Source: Lepidostoma basale (taxonomy: Eukaryota; Arthropoda; Insecta; Trichoptera; Lepidostomatidae). From it: a stretch of DNA of 64,000 nucleotides. Positions 21,690-32,190 of this stretch are shown piece after piece. The stretch lies in contig JAHDVF020000734.1 in assembly GCA_022606425.2 (NCBI GenBank), forward strand, positions 1,364,001-1,428,000. The letters are read 5' to 3'. Made by a program: the position numbers and the translations under genes. How positions within the stretch are numbered: position 1 is the stretch's first letter; every line of letters starts with the position of its first letter. Under the pieces are notes generated by a model. The model was not told where the DNA came from. It did not search any database and was given only the letters and a program-made list of their open reading frames with translations.

Positions 21690-23517
21690 TATAGGTTAAT
21701 TCTTGAAAAAATTCACAAGTGCAACCAAATCTACATAGATGGCTGACTGAAACTGACACGTGAAGATAAATATGGATTTTGAAGTATATATACATCTTCC
21801 AAAAATTTGTCATGCATGATCACAAATAACAAAGGTGGAATGGGGAATGTTGTAATTACATAAAGCGTACGCTTAACCCAACCAATGACAGGTCATAAGT
21901 CCTGTAAACACCTTGATCATCCATGTTCAGTTTCCAGTTTACGTCTTCGTCTCTATTGAGATACAATTAAAATTTGAATTAACCACCCTTTGGTGTAAAT
22001 CCAGGATTTGTATACAGGTATAAGTATACATTCACAAATATTTGGTCTTCAAATATTCTGGTCAAAATTCTTTGGCATATAGAATGGAATACCCTAGCGG
22101 CTTCTAACAATATGTTGGGCGACAGCCTTCGCATTGTGTTAATAAGGTAGTTTGCTAAATGCCGAAAATCATTCTCCATAGATGGCGTTAGTGGGTCGGT
22201 TGTATAGGTTAATTCTTGAAAAAATTCACAAGTGCAACCAAATCTACATAGATGGCTGACTGAAACTGACACGTGAAGATAAATATGGATTTTGAAGTAT
22301 ATATACATCTTCCAAAAATTTGTCATGCATGATCACAAATAACAAAGGTGGAATGGGGAATGTTGTAATTACATAAAGCGTGCGCTTAACCCAACCAATG
22401 ACAGGTCATAAGTCCTGTAAACACCTTGATCATCCATGTTCAGTTTCCAGTTTACGTCTTCGTCTCTATTGAGATACAATTAAAATTTGAATTAACCACC
22501 CTTTGGTGTAAATCCAGGATTTTGTATACAGGTATAAGTATACATTCACAAATATTTGTTCTTCAAATATTCTGGTCAAATTCTTTGGCATATAGAATGG
22601 AATAATACTCCTAGCGGCTTCTAACAATATGTTAGGCGACAGCCTTCGCATTGTGTTAATAAGGTAGTTTGCTAAATGCCGAAAATCATTCTCCATAGAT
22701 GGCGTTAGTGGGTCGGTTGTATAGGTTAATTTTTGAAAAAATTCACTAGTGCAACCAAATCTACATAGATGGCTGACTGAAACTGCCACGTGAAGATAAA
22801 TATGGATTTTGAAGTATATATACATCTTCCAAAAATTTGTCATGCATGATCACAAATAACGAAGGTGGAATGGGGAATGTTGTAATTACATAAAGCGTAC
22901 GCTTAACCCAACCAATGACAGGTCATAAGTCCTGTAAACACCTTGATCATCCATGTTCAGTTTCCAGTTTACGTCTTCGTCTCTATTGAGATACAATTAA
23001 AATTTGAATTAACCACCCTTTGGTGTAAATCCAGGATTTGTATACAGGTATAAGTATACATTCACAAATATTTGGTCTTCAAATATTCTGGTCAAAATTC
23101 TTTGGCATATAGAATGGAATAATACTCCTAGCGGCTTCTAACAATATGTTGGGCGACAGCCTTCGCATTGTGTTAATAAGGTAGTTTGCTAAATGCCGAA
23201 AATCATTCTCCATAGATGGCGTTAGTGGGTCGGTTGTATAGGTTAATTCTTGAAAAAATTCACAAGTGCAACCAAATCTACATAGATAGCTGACTGAAAC
23301 TGACACGTGAAGATAAATATGGATTTTGAAGTATATATACATCTTCCAAAAATTTGTCATGCATGATCATAATAACAAAGGTGGAATGGGGAATGTTGTA
23401 ATTACATAAAGCGTACGCTTAACCCAACCAATGACAGGTCATAAGTCCTGTAAACACCTTGATCATCCATGTTCAGTTTCCAGTTTACGTCTTCGTCTCT
23501 ATTGAGATACAATTAAA
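21690..23517. repeat. tandem array, about 3.5 copies of a 513-517 bp unit
   Basis: The marker TATAGGTTAATT starts at 21690, 22203, 22720 and 23237, giving periods of 513, 517 and 517. The last unit stops after ATTGAGATACAATTAA near 23517. Units differ by scattered substitutions and small indels (for example TACCCTAG versus TAATACTCCTAG). Each unit holds a minus-strand open frame starting MTNFWKMYIYFKIHIYLHV, broken at different points. The right half of each unit is homologous to the arms of the hairpin at 29349-29859. Confidence 0.9.
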
Positions 23518-23839
23518 ACAATTCTTTGCTTGTGGTACGATACGTATATGAAGGTTTTAAAATAAGGAACCTAATTAGCAATTATAACTAACTAAAGATG
23601 ATTGTTTCATTTAAAAATCTAAATATTAAACTCACAAACTGTTCTTGTGGTCCTTTTCACGAAATTCTTCTGTATTTAGTTGATTTGATATTTTAATAGC
23701 ATGATTTCGTGCTCCAATAGTTTATCTCAAAATTTAAATTATAAAATCAAAATAGAATGCACATTTTTTTCAATAGAGGCAATATCTCCTGATCGATGAT
23801 CACTAACTTCGTGATATTTAAAGTACTCGGTTTGATAAT

Positions 23840-24300
23840 TTATTCAAATAAAAACGTCTGTTTTCTAAAAAAATAAAGATATTTTATGGGAATGATTTTC
23901 GCATCACTAATGCATTATAATGTTTTTATTTGAAATTTCATAGTAGAAGTTCATTGTAATATATTATTTATAATTTTTTTAAATGTATATTTAGTTGAAA
24001 CTCACTAATGTTGGCGTCTTCGACTGGTTTTGTCAAAAAATAAGAATATTTTTAGATTTACTGTATTAGTGGTAACTTTACTTTATCGTGAATTTATATG
24101 CATAATTACAATTTTGAACTATATGGTTTTATTTATTGTTACTTGAACAATTATGTAAATCTCCATTAATAATTAATGCGAATGAAAATAACAATTGATA
24201 ATACTTTGGAAGGGCGAAACATGTCATTCACATAAACTATAAAAAAAAAACTTCTAGAAAACAGGCGTTTTCAATTGTATTAATTATATAGTTTTACTTA
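23840..24300. repeat. GCGAAACATGTC family fragments, two facing pieces
   Basis: The piece at about 23850-23945 carries AAAACGTCTGTTTTCTAAA, GGGAATGA, and then the TTCATAGTAGAAGTTCATTG block. The piece at about 24185-24290 carries GAAGGGCGAAACATGTCATTC and CTTCTAGAAAACAGGCGTTTTC in the inverse direction. They may be the two arms of one decayed inverted element with a spacer of about 250 bases. Confidence 0.5.
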
Positions 24301-24944
24301 ACTTGATTTTCAGTTTGATTGTTTGAATTGTTGTCTTACTTTTATTCTGTCGGCACGTTTGCTGGGTTGTGTTGTGTGTATGATGGTAATGCTGGTTGCG
24401 GTGGGTGTGTGTGTCAGATTTTGACGAAGATGAGGGACAAGCGTAATATGAGCTTGTGTTGAAATTTTTGGCGCTTTGGGCCCCGTGGGTATGTTTGCAG
24501 GTTCACTGCACCGGCAGATTCTGTAATTGGGTCACTGACCTTCTTCCAGTCACAGGTGTGAAGGAAAAGGGGACATCCATAAAAAAATATAATTAAAAAA
24601 TGTTCTTCCATGTCTAACAATCGCATTAGTTATATTTATATCAATTTATACATATTAGGAAGAGAATTAACTTGAATTTGAAAAGCACGATTGACCTGTT
24701 AATCGGGTGGAACGTATATACACGTGTAATGTTAATAGTGGTGACTACGGGTATAACGTTTTTATACGTCCTCGAACAAAATGTGGTACGCCGAAACGGA
24801 CGGGAAGGTCACTTTTTCCCTACTATTTTGTGAGTCAGTGGTAGATGTTTCCGAATTGATTTTAAAGCTTTTTTTTCATTTACGTGTCGTGATTACACTG
24901 GATGCACGTGTATTCGGTAAGTCATAACACGTAACTTCCTACTT

Positions 24945-25445
24945 AGATTGGTTAGAACTCTTTTGTATGGAGCGAGATGTGGAACTGATAAATGGAGAGA
25001 AGCGTGGTAGAAGGATGACAGCAGAATAAATGCGAAAAAGATGAGATTCCTAAGATGTGTGTGTGGTAGAACAACGTATGACAGAATTTCAAATGCTGAT
25101 ATAAGCAAATAATGTGAGCCCATGGATGAATAAAGATTAGTTAATATTGTATAAGTTACCGACAGGAATGGAGTACAGAGTCATGGAAAACATAGCATGA
25201 CCACATTAATAAAATTTTAATGGTTAGCCATGTTAAAAGTTGGAATAATCGTCGTGAGTGTATGACTCGTTGTTGGAATGTGGAGGAATCTAGAGAGCTG
25301 TGTCAGTATATAGTATGGAATAATCGTCGTGAGTGTATGACTCGTTGTTTGAATGTGGAGGAACTAGAGAGCTGTGTCAGTATATAGTAGTATGGCTGTA
25401 CATTCTCTCTATCCTTGCGAGGAAACGGCGTGATGGTTTGTTTTT
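24945..25445 (+). pseudogene. decayed RTE LINE 3' end with an internal 75 bp duplication
   Basis: The translation, with shifts, keeps MRFLRCVCGRTTYDRISNAD and the later NNRRECMTRC-like block, and the end GAGGAAACGGCGTGATGG. These match residues of about 458 onward and the 3' end of the intact copy at 38970-40831. Several stops and frameshifts are present. A 75-base segment starting GGAATAATCGTCGTGAGTG is tandemly duplicated at 25242-25316 and 25317-25390. The tail after the conserved GTGATGG is TTTGTTTTTG rather than TTAG units. Confidence 0.75.
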
Positions 25446-26104
25446 GATGTTGTTTTATATAAATTGTTGATATTTATTATTTTTAAAATAATGATGTTTG
25501 GGTTTGGTCCCTTTTGCTTTTACATCTTGTAAGTGGCCAGAATGAACCACATGTTGCTCGGTAACAAACGTATTTGTATATTAAAACTCTCAAATTGTTT
25601 CGAGTAACCGAAATAATTATATTTTTTATCTTTTGGCAAAGATCTTGTATTCAATATTGTAGAAACGATTAAAATTGTTTTTGAATGCTAAAATATTGAT
25701 TTAATGTGGGGTTGCTCCGGATGTGTGGATCATTAAGCAAAACAAATATAATTATTTTAGATTTTTTTTATCAATGAATATCTTAATCATACTTTTGTTT
25801 CTGTGTGAACTTAAGATACAAAATAATATTATAATAAATTAAATTTTAACTACTAGCATTAACTTTTTTTTTCACAACTTAATTACTTTTTTAAATAAAT
25901 ATAAACAGAAAGATATAACTGGGGTGAACATCCCTTCTTTAGAGTAAAATTAACACATTTTCACCAAAGAAGTGGGAGGTTTATAAGATGACTTTAAACC
26001 AAGTGAGGATTTTGAAAAATAAAGTAAAAATTTCCAGTTTCTCGAACAATAATTTAGAATTTCTTCTATGTTCGCCATAACTTTGTGTTGAAAATATTTA
26101 TTGT

Positions 26105-26330
26105 TTCTTTTTCAATATACTTTGTATACAACACTCACATTTAACTATTTAAAAAATAAAAAATAAATACCTAAGATGTGATATTATCAAAATATTATAA
26201 AATTGTTTACAAATATTTATATAATATCATTGATGAAGGGCTGGTTAGTCCGAAATATGTTTGATATTTAATTTTTATTTTTTTAATAGTTAAATATGAG
26301 TGTTGTATACAAAGTATTTTAAAAAAGAAA
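26105..26330. repeat. inverted repeat carrying a hammerhead-like core
   Basis: AATATACTTTGTATACAACA on the left is the inverse of TGTTGTATACAAAGTATTT on the right, and TTTAACTATTTAAAAAATAA pairs with TTTTTTAATAGTTAAA. The total span is about 225 bases. The same family occurs at 35940-36025 (GTATATACAACACT then ATTAAATATCTGACATG). The right arm contains the motif at 26222-26268. Confidence 0.7.
26222..26268 (+). ncRNA. hammerhead-ribozyme-like motif with a 7 bp stem I
   Basis: TTGATGA (26230-26236), an extra A, stem II GGGCT with AGTCC around GGTT, then GAAA (26252-26255) and predicted cleavage triplet GTT at 26259-26261. Stem I is the best in the window: AATATCA before the box pairs with TGATATT after the triplet, seven consecutive pairs. 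The first box base is T instead of C, which would be expected to impair activity. The relative at 35985-36019 keeps a six-pair stem I (AGATATT with AATATCA) and GAAACATGTC, but its stem II region is deleted. Confidence 0.5.
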
Positions 26331-26429
26331 CATAAATGATGTAGAACTCCATATTATGTATTTAATATTGATTCAAATCTTCCTTTTCTGGAAATTATAT
26401 ATATATTTTTTGGAAATGATGTGTAGTGT

Positions 26430-26710
26430 AATTAATACGAATAAAAACGTCTGTTTTATAGAAGTTTTATTACATATAATGGGAATGACGTGTTTCGCCT
26501 TGCTAAAGCATTTTCAAATGTTGAACGAAAATCGTTTGATAATGATTTTTTAAAAATGAAAATTATTTCATGAAAATTTATTACAATGAACTTCTATCAT
26601 AAAATTTCAAATAACATTTTTTTTTCAATATTAAGGCATTTATCAAATGTAATTTGCACATTTGCCCTAGTAAGGTGAAAGAAGTTACTCCCACGAACTA
26701 CGTAAAGTTT
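26430..26710. repeat. GCGAAACATGTC family fragments
   Basis: TTAATACGAATAAAAACGTC, ATAATGGGAATGACGTGTTT and CGCCTTGCTAAAGCATTTTC at 26430-26520 match the family consensus. They are followed by a block related to the AATGAACTTCTATCA repeat (about 26585). A second decayed piece (ATTTGCCCTAGTAAGGTGAA) lies at 26655-26690. Confidence 0.55.
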
Positions 26711-26859
26711 CGAAAAACATTCACCTTATCAATATTAAATTAAATATAACAAATGTATAACATTTTATTTTACAATTTAAAGTTTTTCGAATGGATAGTT
26801 CATTGGTTTATGTTGGTTTTTTATTCGGTAACTCGTGTACCTTAGGATTAGCCATACCT

Positions 26860-27000
26860 TGCCGAGTCAGCAGTGTTCTAGGTCTCCCATAGTTCCGGGT
26901 GACGTGGCTTCTGCCTTCCTCCGGCACCTGCCTCCCGCGGGGGTGAACGACATGTGAGCGACCTCAGCCGGCGCCCGCACTCACCAGATAACAACGTTTA
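26860..27000. other. GC-rich patch with two donor-like sites on the minus strand
   Basis: On the minus strand the patch begins with TCTGGTGAGTGCGG and ends with CGGCAAGGTATGG, both resembling 5' splice sites. No open frame between them has a recognisable product, so the patch is recorded only as possible exon or promoter DNA. Confidence 0.2.
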
Positions 27001-27194
27001 TGACGTTATGTCATTTTACAAAGACGATTTGCACACTAGTATTCGCGATCGCTTCATATCATGTAATAAAAAAAAAACAAATAAAAAAACAGAATTGTTC
27101 AATACAGAACATCCCCTCTGTGTTCAATAGTTTTGCGAAAATTCATATACTCGTATATATTTTTTTTATGAATTATAACACTATTTTGTCTACT

Positions 27195-27320
27195 TGATAT
27201 TATTTCTCTCGACATGTTTCGAAGGCTTGATACCTTCATAATCGGGAGAACAATTTACTCTCCCGATGATGAGGGTGTAAAGCCTTTAAAAATGTCGAAA
27301 AATATAAACCCAGCAGTGTA
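27195..27320. repeat. inverted repeat with hammerhead-like cores in both arms
   Basis: Left and right arms meet in the AT-rich centre at about 27250-27258. CTCTCGACATGTTTCGAAGG on the left corresponds in inverse to the right arm TCCCGATGATGAGGGTG...AAAGCCTTTAAAAATGTCG. The left-arm motif on the minus strand is detailed at 27205-27250; the right arm keeps CCGATGA but has lost GAAAC (AAAAA). Confidence 0.65.
27205..27250 (-). ncRNA. hammerhead-ribozyme-like motif
   Basis: On the minus strand: CCGATTA, an extra T, stem II GAAGG with CCTTC around seven bases, GAAAC, AT, GTC. Stem I pairs GAGAG after the triplet with TTCTC before the box (five pairs, one G-U). Two bases of the CTGATGA box differ (C for U4, T for G8). 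The right arm of the same repeat retains the G, so a working ancestor is plausible. Confidence 0.45.
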
Positions 27321-27444
27321 GAAAAAGTGTTTTAATTCATGAAAAATTCGTCATAAGAAAATTCTGCATTGTTAACGCCTTAATTTTATCATTTTTTAAA
27401 TTATATTAAAGTAAATGACACTTTACGAACCTTAGGACTTCTAA

Positions 27445-27775
27445 GGTACTAAGGTAAGGACTGAGATGAAGCTCCTAAGATCCATTACTGGAAAAAATTC
27501 GAGATCGTATCCGTAACGAAGAAATAAGAAAAAAAATGCAAAATACAGAATTTGTTCGGTGGAGTAGATCCTGAATAAGATACTGGAGGGACCGTGTAGC
27601 CAGAATCGATAGTAAGTCGCATATACAGCCGCTTACGATATTCCCTCCGGACAAATTCCACTTGGAAGACCACCAAAGAGATGGAGGGAGAGTTGGACCT
27701 TATCATATCAGGAGACACGATTTCTGTGTCACAGATCGTCAAAAAGAAAAATAAGATGAAAAAGAAGCGAAACCT
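27445..27775 (+). pseudogene. decayed LINE 3' end, same family as 30044-30631
   Basis: The DNA parallels 30310-30610 closely: CTCCTAAGATCCATTACTGG, GATACTGGAGGGACCGTGTA, AGACCACCAAAGAGATGGAG and TTTCTGTGTCACAGATCGTC all have counterparts there. Frameshifts and stops break the protein. It ends in an A- and GAA-rich tail. Confidence 0.75.
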
Positions 27776-27869
27776 GAGACAAAAATATGATATTTGAATT
27801 AGAGTATGATACCAGATGATTAAAAACTCATGTATCTTCCATGCTTTCTGCTTTCATTAATATTACATA

Positions 27870-28075
27870 ATTAATACGAATGAAAACGTCAGTACCTATT
27901 CTAGAAGTTTTATTATATTTTATGGGAATGACATGTTTCGCCCTTCTAAGGCATTATAAAATGTTAAGGCATTAATATTTGATAATGCCTTAGAAGGTGA
28001 AACATGTCATTCCCATAAAATATAATAAAACTTATTTATTATTTAATATGGAGTTTTACATCATTGTTCAAGAAA
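27870..28075. repeat. GCGAAACATGTC family, compact inverted pair
   Basis: TTTTATGGGAATGACATGTT followed by CGCCCTTCTAAGGCATTATA is mirrored about 27965-27985 by ATAATGCCTTAGAAGGTGAA and ACATGTCATTCCCATAAAAT. The outer parts are AATACGAATGAAAACGTC on the left and TTATTTAATATGGAGTTTTA plus TTGTTCAAGAAACAATAA on the right. The two arms are almost identical near the centre, so this pair looks younger than others. Confidence 0.75.
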
Positions 28076-28079
28076 CAAT

Positions 28080-28738
28080 AATATAATATTATAGATTATT
28101 CACAAATTTAAATCGATTTAATAAAATTACTGTTTACATATGTCTATTAACATAAGTAAGAAAAAAGCTTATTACTCCCTCCGATATACATTCATTTTTT
28201 AATTAGCTGTGCGTCAAAATATTTTCCTTTATTAAATGAATGGTTTAACTATAATGGTTATACATGAATAGCACTTATTCAATGTTCTTATTGTTGTAGT
28301 ATGCTAGAATGAAAAATATGTAATTAATCATTCTGCCAATAACATGTAATTAATTCATTCTGCCAATTAAAAATGAGTTTAGTCGCACGGAGCAGCGCGA
28401 TCGGCGTCATATTGGAGGTTATCGGTGCTGCTCTTATTAGTTGTGGTACAGCCTACAGAGACACATTGTTCCAGTGACTAATTGATTTTATTTTAAAACT
28501 GTTTCCTTGAAAACGTTCCCAATTAGAGTCGCAAGTGTTTGTTCAAACTTCAACAAGAATATATTTTTATATAGAATATTTAACCTATTGACTACTGTCG
28601 ATTAATCTTATAAGTTGGTATCGTAAAAGGGATGCAAAATAAGAGTATTAAATAAATCAATAGCATATAGGCTCGTAACTTGTACAAGTTTACAAATCAT
28701 TTTAACGTAACCTCTAGAAAATATTTGTTTGTGTTTCG
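28080..28738. other. AT-rich DNA with a short GC-richer segment at 28385-28450
   Basis: A direct repeat of about 30 bases (TAATTAATTCATTCTGCCAA type) lies at 28320-28370. The GC-richer segment after it shows no motif I can assign. Confidence 0.35.
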
Positions 28739-29005
28739 CTAAACCATTTGCTTTTTGCTATGAGTTAGCTGAGACTGTGGTTTATCTAGCACGTTCTGTA
28801 ATATTTGCACCGTTTGAGACAAATTATCCTTATTTACTTCTGTAAACGTGTAATGGTACATAATAGATCCCGTTTGATTGTCGCCTTTGCTCCCAGAACA
28901 CGGAATTATTTCTGTTTTCGCCAATCCCGCGACATCGGCGTTAGAACCGTTAAACCATAAACGCCCGCCGAGGTCAAGCGACGCGGCCACCTCCAGGGCG
29001 GCGAT
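28739..29005 (-). CDS. candidate terminal coding exon of an unrecognised gene
   Basis: On the minus strand, after the acceptor-like TCGTTTCATCAG at 29006, an 88-codon frame starts IAALEVAASLDLGGRLWFNG and continues SNADVAGLAKTEIIP, then GSIMYHYTFTEVNKDNLSQ. It ends THSKKQMV and stops at 28739. Composition is balanced, base usage is GC-richer at the start, and the encoded chain looks globular with an amphipathic C-terminal helix. No ATG precedes it within the frame, which fits a last or internal exon rather than a whole gene. The upstream exon was not found; the family is unknown to me. Confidence 0.4.
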   Translation of the reverse strand: MAALEVAASLDLGGRLWFNGSNADVAGLAKTEIIPCSGSKGDNQTGSIMYHYTFTEVNKDNLSQTVQILQNVLDKPQSQLTHSKKQMV

Positions 29006-29348
29006 CTGATGAAACGATGACCTTTGTATGGGGCTACAGTCAGTTGGTTACTTCTAGCATGCGCCAGCCGGTTGGCCACTACCGAGAAGTGCCTCCAGCA
29101 TATTCTGGATCCTTCCTATTAAATCTTACACCTTTGCAGCAAGACACCGAGTGCACCAAGCGTGCAGCAGTTATTATCCTTATGTGATTATTAACTGCAA
29201 TTGTAACATTGTTGGCGTGATTATTATCTACTCTGTGGCCATACAATACAATTTTATAAATTTAAGTTTTAAAAATAAATGATTTTTTTTTTTTGTATAC
29301 AAATACTTGTAGACAAATACTGGATTTTTACCCATTGCGGATTAATCA

Positions 29349-29859
29349 TTTTTTAAGGATTAATTGTATCTCAATAGAGACGAGGATGTAAATTATTTGG
29401 AAACAGAATATGGTAGTCGAGGCGTTTACAGGACTTATGACCTGTCATTGGTTGGATTAAGCGATCACTTTATGTTAACAACATTCTCCATTCCGCCCTT
29501 CTTACGACACCACATTTGACAATTTTTTTGGAACTTGTATATTTGCTATTATTTTTTTAAATAACTTCACATTGTTGTACACTAGCGCCATCTATCTTAT
29601 CTTATCTTAATAGATGGCGCTACTGTACAACAATGTGAAGTTATTTAAAAAAATAGTAGGTAGCATAATACAAGTTCCAAAAAATTTGTCAAATGTGGTG
29701 TCGTAAGAAGGGCGGAATGGGGAATGTTGTTAACATAAAGTTATTGCTTAACCCAACCAATGACAGGTCATAAGTCCTGTAAACGCCTCGACTACCATAT
29801 TCTGTTTCCAAATAATTTACATCCTCGTCTCTATTGAGATACAATTAATCCTTAAAAAA
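29349..29859. mobile_element. 511 bp hairpin element, arms of about 250 bp
   Basis: The left arm, starting TTTTTTAAGGATTAATTGTA, is the near-exact complement of the right arm ending TACAATTAATCCTTAAAAAA. The arms meet around 29594-29610, where TAGCGCCATCTA and TAGATGGCGCTA flank TCTTATC units. The outer 190 bases of each arm are related to the right half of the tandem unit at 21690-23517 (for example CAATGACAGGTCATAAGTCC). The whole would fold into one long stem. No reading frame or transposase is present. A nonautonomous foldback or MITE-like origin is likely. Confidence 0.85.
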
Positions 29860-30043
29860 TAAACGATTTCACTAATCAATCTATTTCGATATACCTACCA
29901 GTATGCTGTTATTTCATCAGAGCTTATACCAAATAATTAATCATCATTACTTATTTTGGTAGGTTATCATCAAATATTTGTCTTATTAAAGAAAAAAACA
30001 ATACAAGTTCATATTTGTTAATTTCTTGGTAAAAAAATATTTT

Positions 30044-30631
30044 TTAAATGTTGATGATATACCTGTGGAGCAGGTGATGAGTTTCAGGTATTTGGGAGTG
30101 GAGGTCTGCAGCCAAAGTGACCTTTATACCGAAGTACGTGAACAAGTCAGTAAAGCCTCTGCCGTGTCAGGATGCCTGAAGAATCTGGTCTGGAAGAACA
30201 AGCACATGCGTATTGACAGCAAGATCAGAATCTATAAAACATGCGTGCGACCTATCATGACGTACGCTGTAGAGACGCGGGCTGACACTGTGCGAACCAA
30301 GGAACTACTAAGAACATCGGAGATAAAGGTCCTAAGATCAATTACTGGAAAAACCCTCCGAGATCGTGTCCGCAACGCAGACATAAGAAAAACCTGCGAA
30401 ATCGAGGATATCGTTCAGTGGAGTAGATCCAGAAGAAGATACTGGAGGGACCATGTAGCCCGAATGGATGGCGACAGACTCGCATATACAGCCGCTTATG
30501 AAATCCCTTCCGGACACCGCCCACCTGGAAGACCGCCTAAGAGATGGAGGGACAGCTGGATCTCATCATCCGACGAGATATGATTTCTGTGTCACAGATC
30601 GTCAGATCTATTAAAAGAAGAAGAAGAAGAC
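30044..30631 (+). pseudogene. LINE 3' end, open C-terminal frame with GAA tail
   Basis: A frame of about 180 codons reads MSFRYLGVEVCSQSDLY early, then KIRIYKTCVRPIMTYAVETR, RYWRDHVARMDG and RPPGRPPKRWRDSW, stopping at 30583. FRYLG, the VRPIMTYA block and the GRPPKRW box are the segments that follow the reverse transcriptase palm in RTE-like LINEs. The catalytic domain is missing by 5' truncation. The 3' UTR is about 30 bases (TTTCTGTGTCACAGATCGTC) and then an AAG repeat tail. The frame is intact, suggesting a moderately recent insertion. A decayed sister is at 27445-27775. Confidence 0.8.
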
Positions 30632-30639
30632 TTTACATA

Positions 30640-32190
30640 TTACTTAATGTTTATTACGTTTCTACTGGTTTCAACATACATAAGGTTAAAAAAAATATAT
30701 AGCCAAAACATATATAAAAAAAATACATTCCATCTTTTATAATATTTGTTTTTTTGTACTGTTTCAATTATTGTTAAATTTTCGTATTAACGCTAATTAA
30801 TAAATTATTGTCTGTTTGTTCTTTATTAATCACGTTACCTTATCGTAACCGAACAAAAGAGTTCATTTATCATTTAATTTATTACATTCAATTATCTAAA
30901 TATTGTGTGCTAAAAACATATTCAACGATAACCCCTACCAACAAATACATAACCAAATATAAATTATTATATAAATCCAATCCGTTCATTGTGTCCGGTG
31001 ATGTAATACATTGTACCAAGTCTCTTGTTATACTGGTCCAAATAAAACGAAGCATAAACGGTATAGTTAACTTAACAAAAAATGTTCGGTCATCGATGTT
31101 ATTAAAAAAATAATTCATTTTGTTATTAATTTCGTATTGAGTTTCTGGTGAGTTCGTTCTGCCGTGTCATCCTCCCGCGGTGTTTGGTGGATTTTTATTA
31201 TGATCGCGATTTCGTGATCCCGTCCCCATGGCATAATAGCATTGACCCAACTTTATCCTTGAATCTGGGTTGCCGCAGGAGGGCAATGCCCCAACGTTAT
31301 ATCCAGCAAGCGGAGTATTCGGACACGGCGAAACATTCTCAACAAAATCAAATCAATTTCAGACTTGGATTATTCCTGAATATTTTCGCTGAAGTATATT
31401 TCGTGTCAGGATTACAGAGACAAATTAATTGAGAAAATATTATCCACAGATACGAGTCCACAGATACAGTGATTAATTTTGATGTAAACATATGTTTATT
31501 AAAACTTTTTTTCAAGTTGTATTTTAGGAGTAGAATTTTGGGCAGAAAGCCCAAACGTTATGGGTTTGTAGATTTAGTCCTTAGTACGATCTTAATATTC
31601 TTTTTTGCAGACACTATATTCGTAAAAAAAATTAGGGCTCTAATACGAGTATAATACGAAATTGTGTATAATTTACTGTAGGTATACCCTCTATTTTGTG
31701 ATTTGATGAAGATTTTTTTTTCATCTTAATTTTTTTTTTTCATCTTAATTTTATTTATTACTTGAAGGCAATAGTGCAACATTACTCAGTGTAGTTTGAA
31801 ATGGATAAGACATCAAGACATTCAGGAAAGATCATTTAGTAGTTGTCTTATGTAAGATTTTTTAGGACACTTTTATAAGTCGTGCAGCCACATTGAAAGC
31901 AGGCTGATTTAATTGATTTGAAACCGTTTGCAATTAGCCAGAAGTTATTAATGATTATGGAAACACGGTATACAAAGGAATGTTGTAAATGTTTTAATAT
32001 TAGGCCATAATTTTATTATTAATAATAAAATATTTGTTATAAATGGTTTATTTCGTATATAGCACTTATTATTCTATGAAATGTATTTTTGGTTTATTAT
32101 TATTCCGTAGCCAGAAATATATTTTTTTAACAAAATAAGTTAGCCTTAACCGAAATGGGTTAATTATATAAATAAAAACACCGATATAAT
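30640..32190. other. AT-rich DNA, no gene assigned
   Basis: A frame of 94 codons at 31148-31432 crosses a GC-richer segment (Pro/Arg/Gln-rich) without recognised motifs. A TTTCATCTTAATTTT unit is repeated at 31715-31750. No LINE or SINE copy was seen. Confidence 0.35.

Noticed and set aside
21343..21813. 156-codon minus-strand frame as a gene
   Set aside because: It joins the first tandem unit to the GC-rich flank through a short TATACCTATACATAC repeat; the homologous frames in the other units diverge after the shared start.
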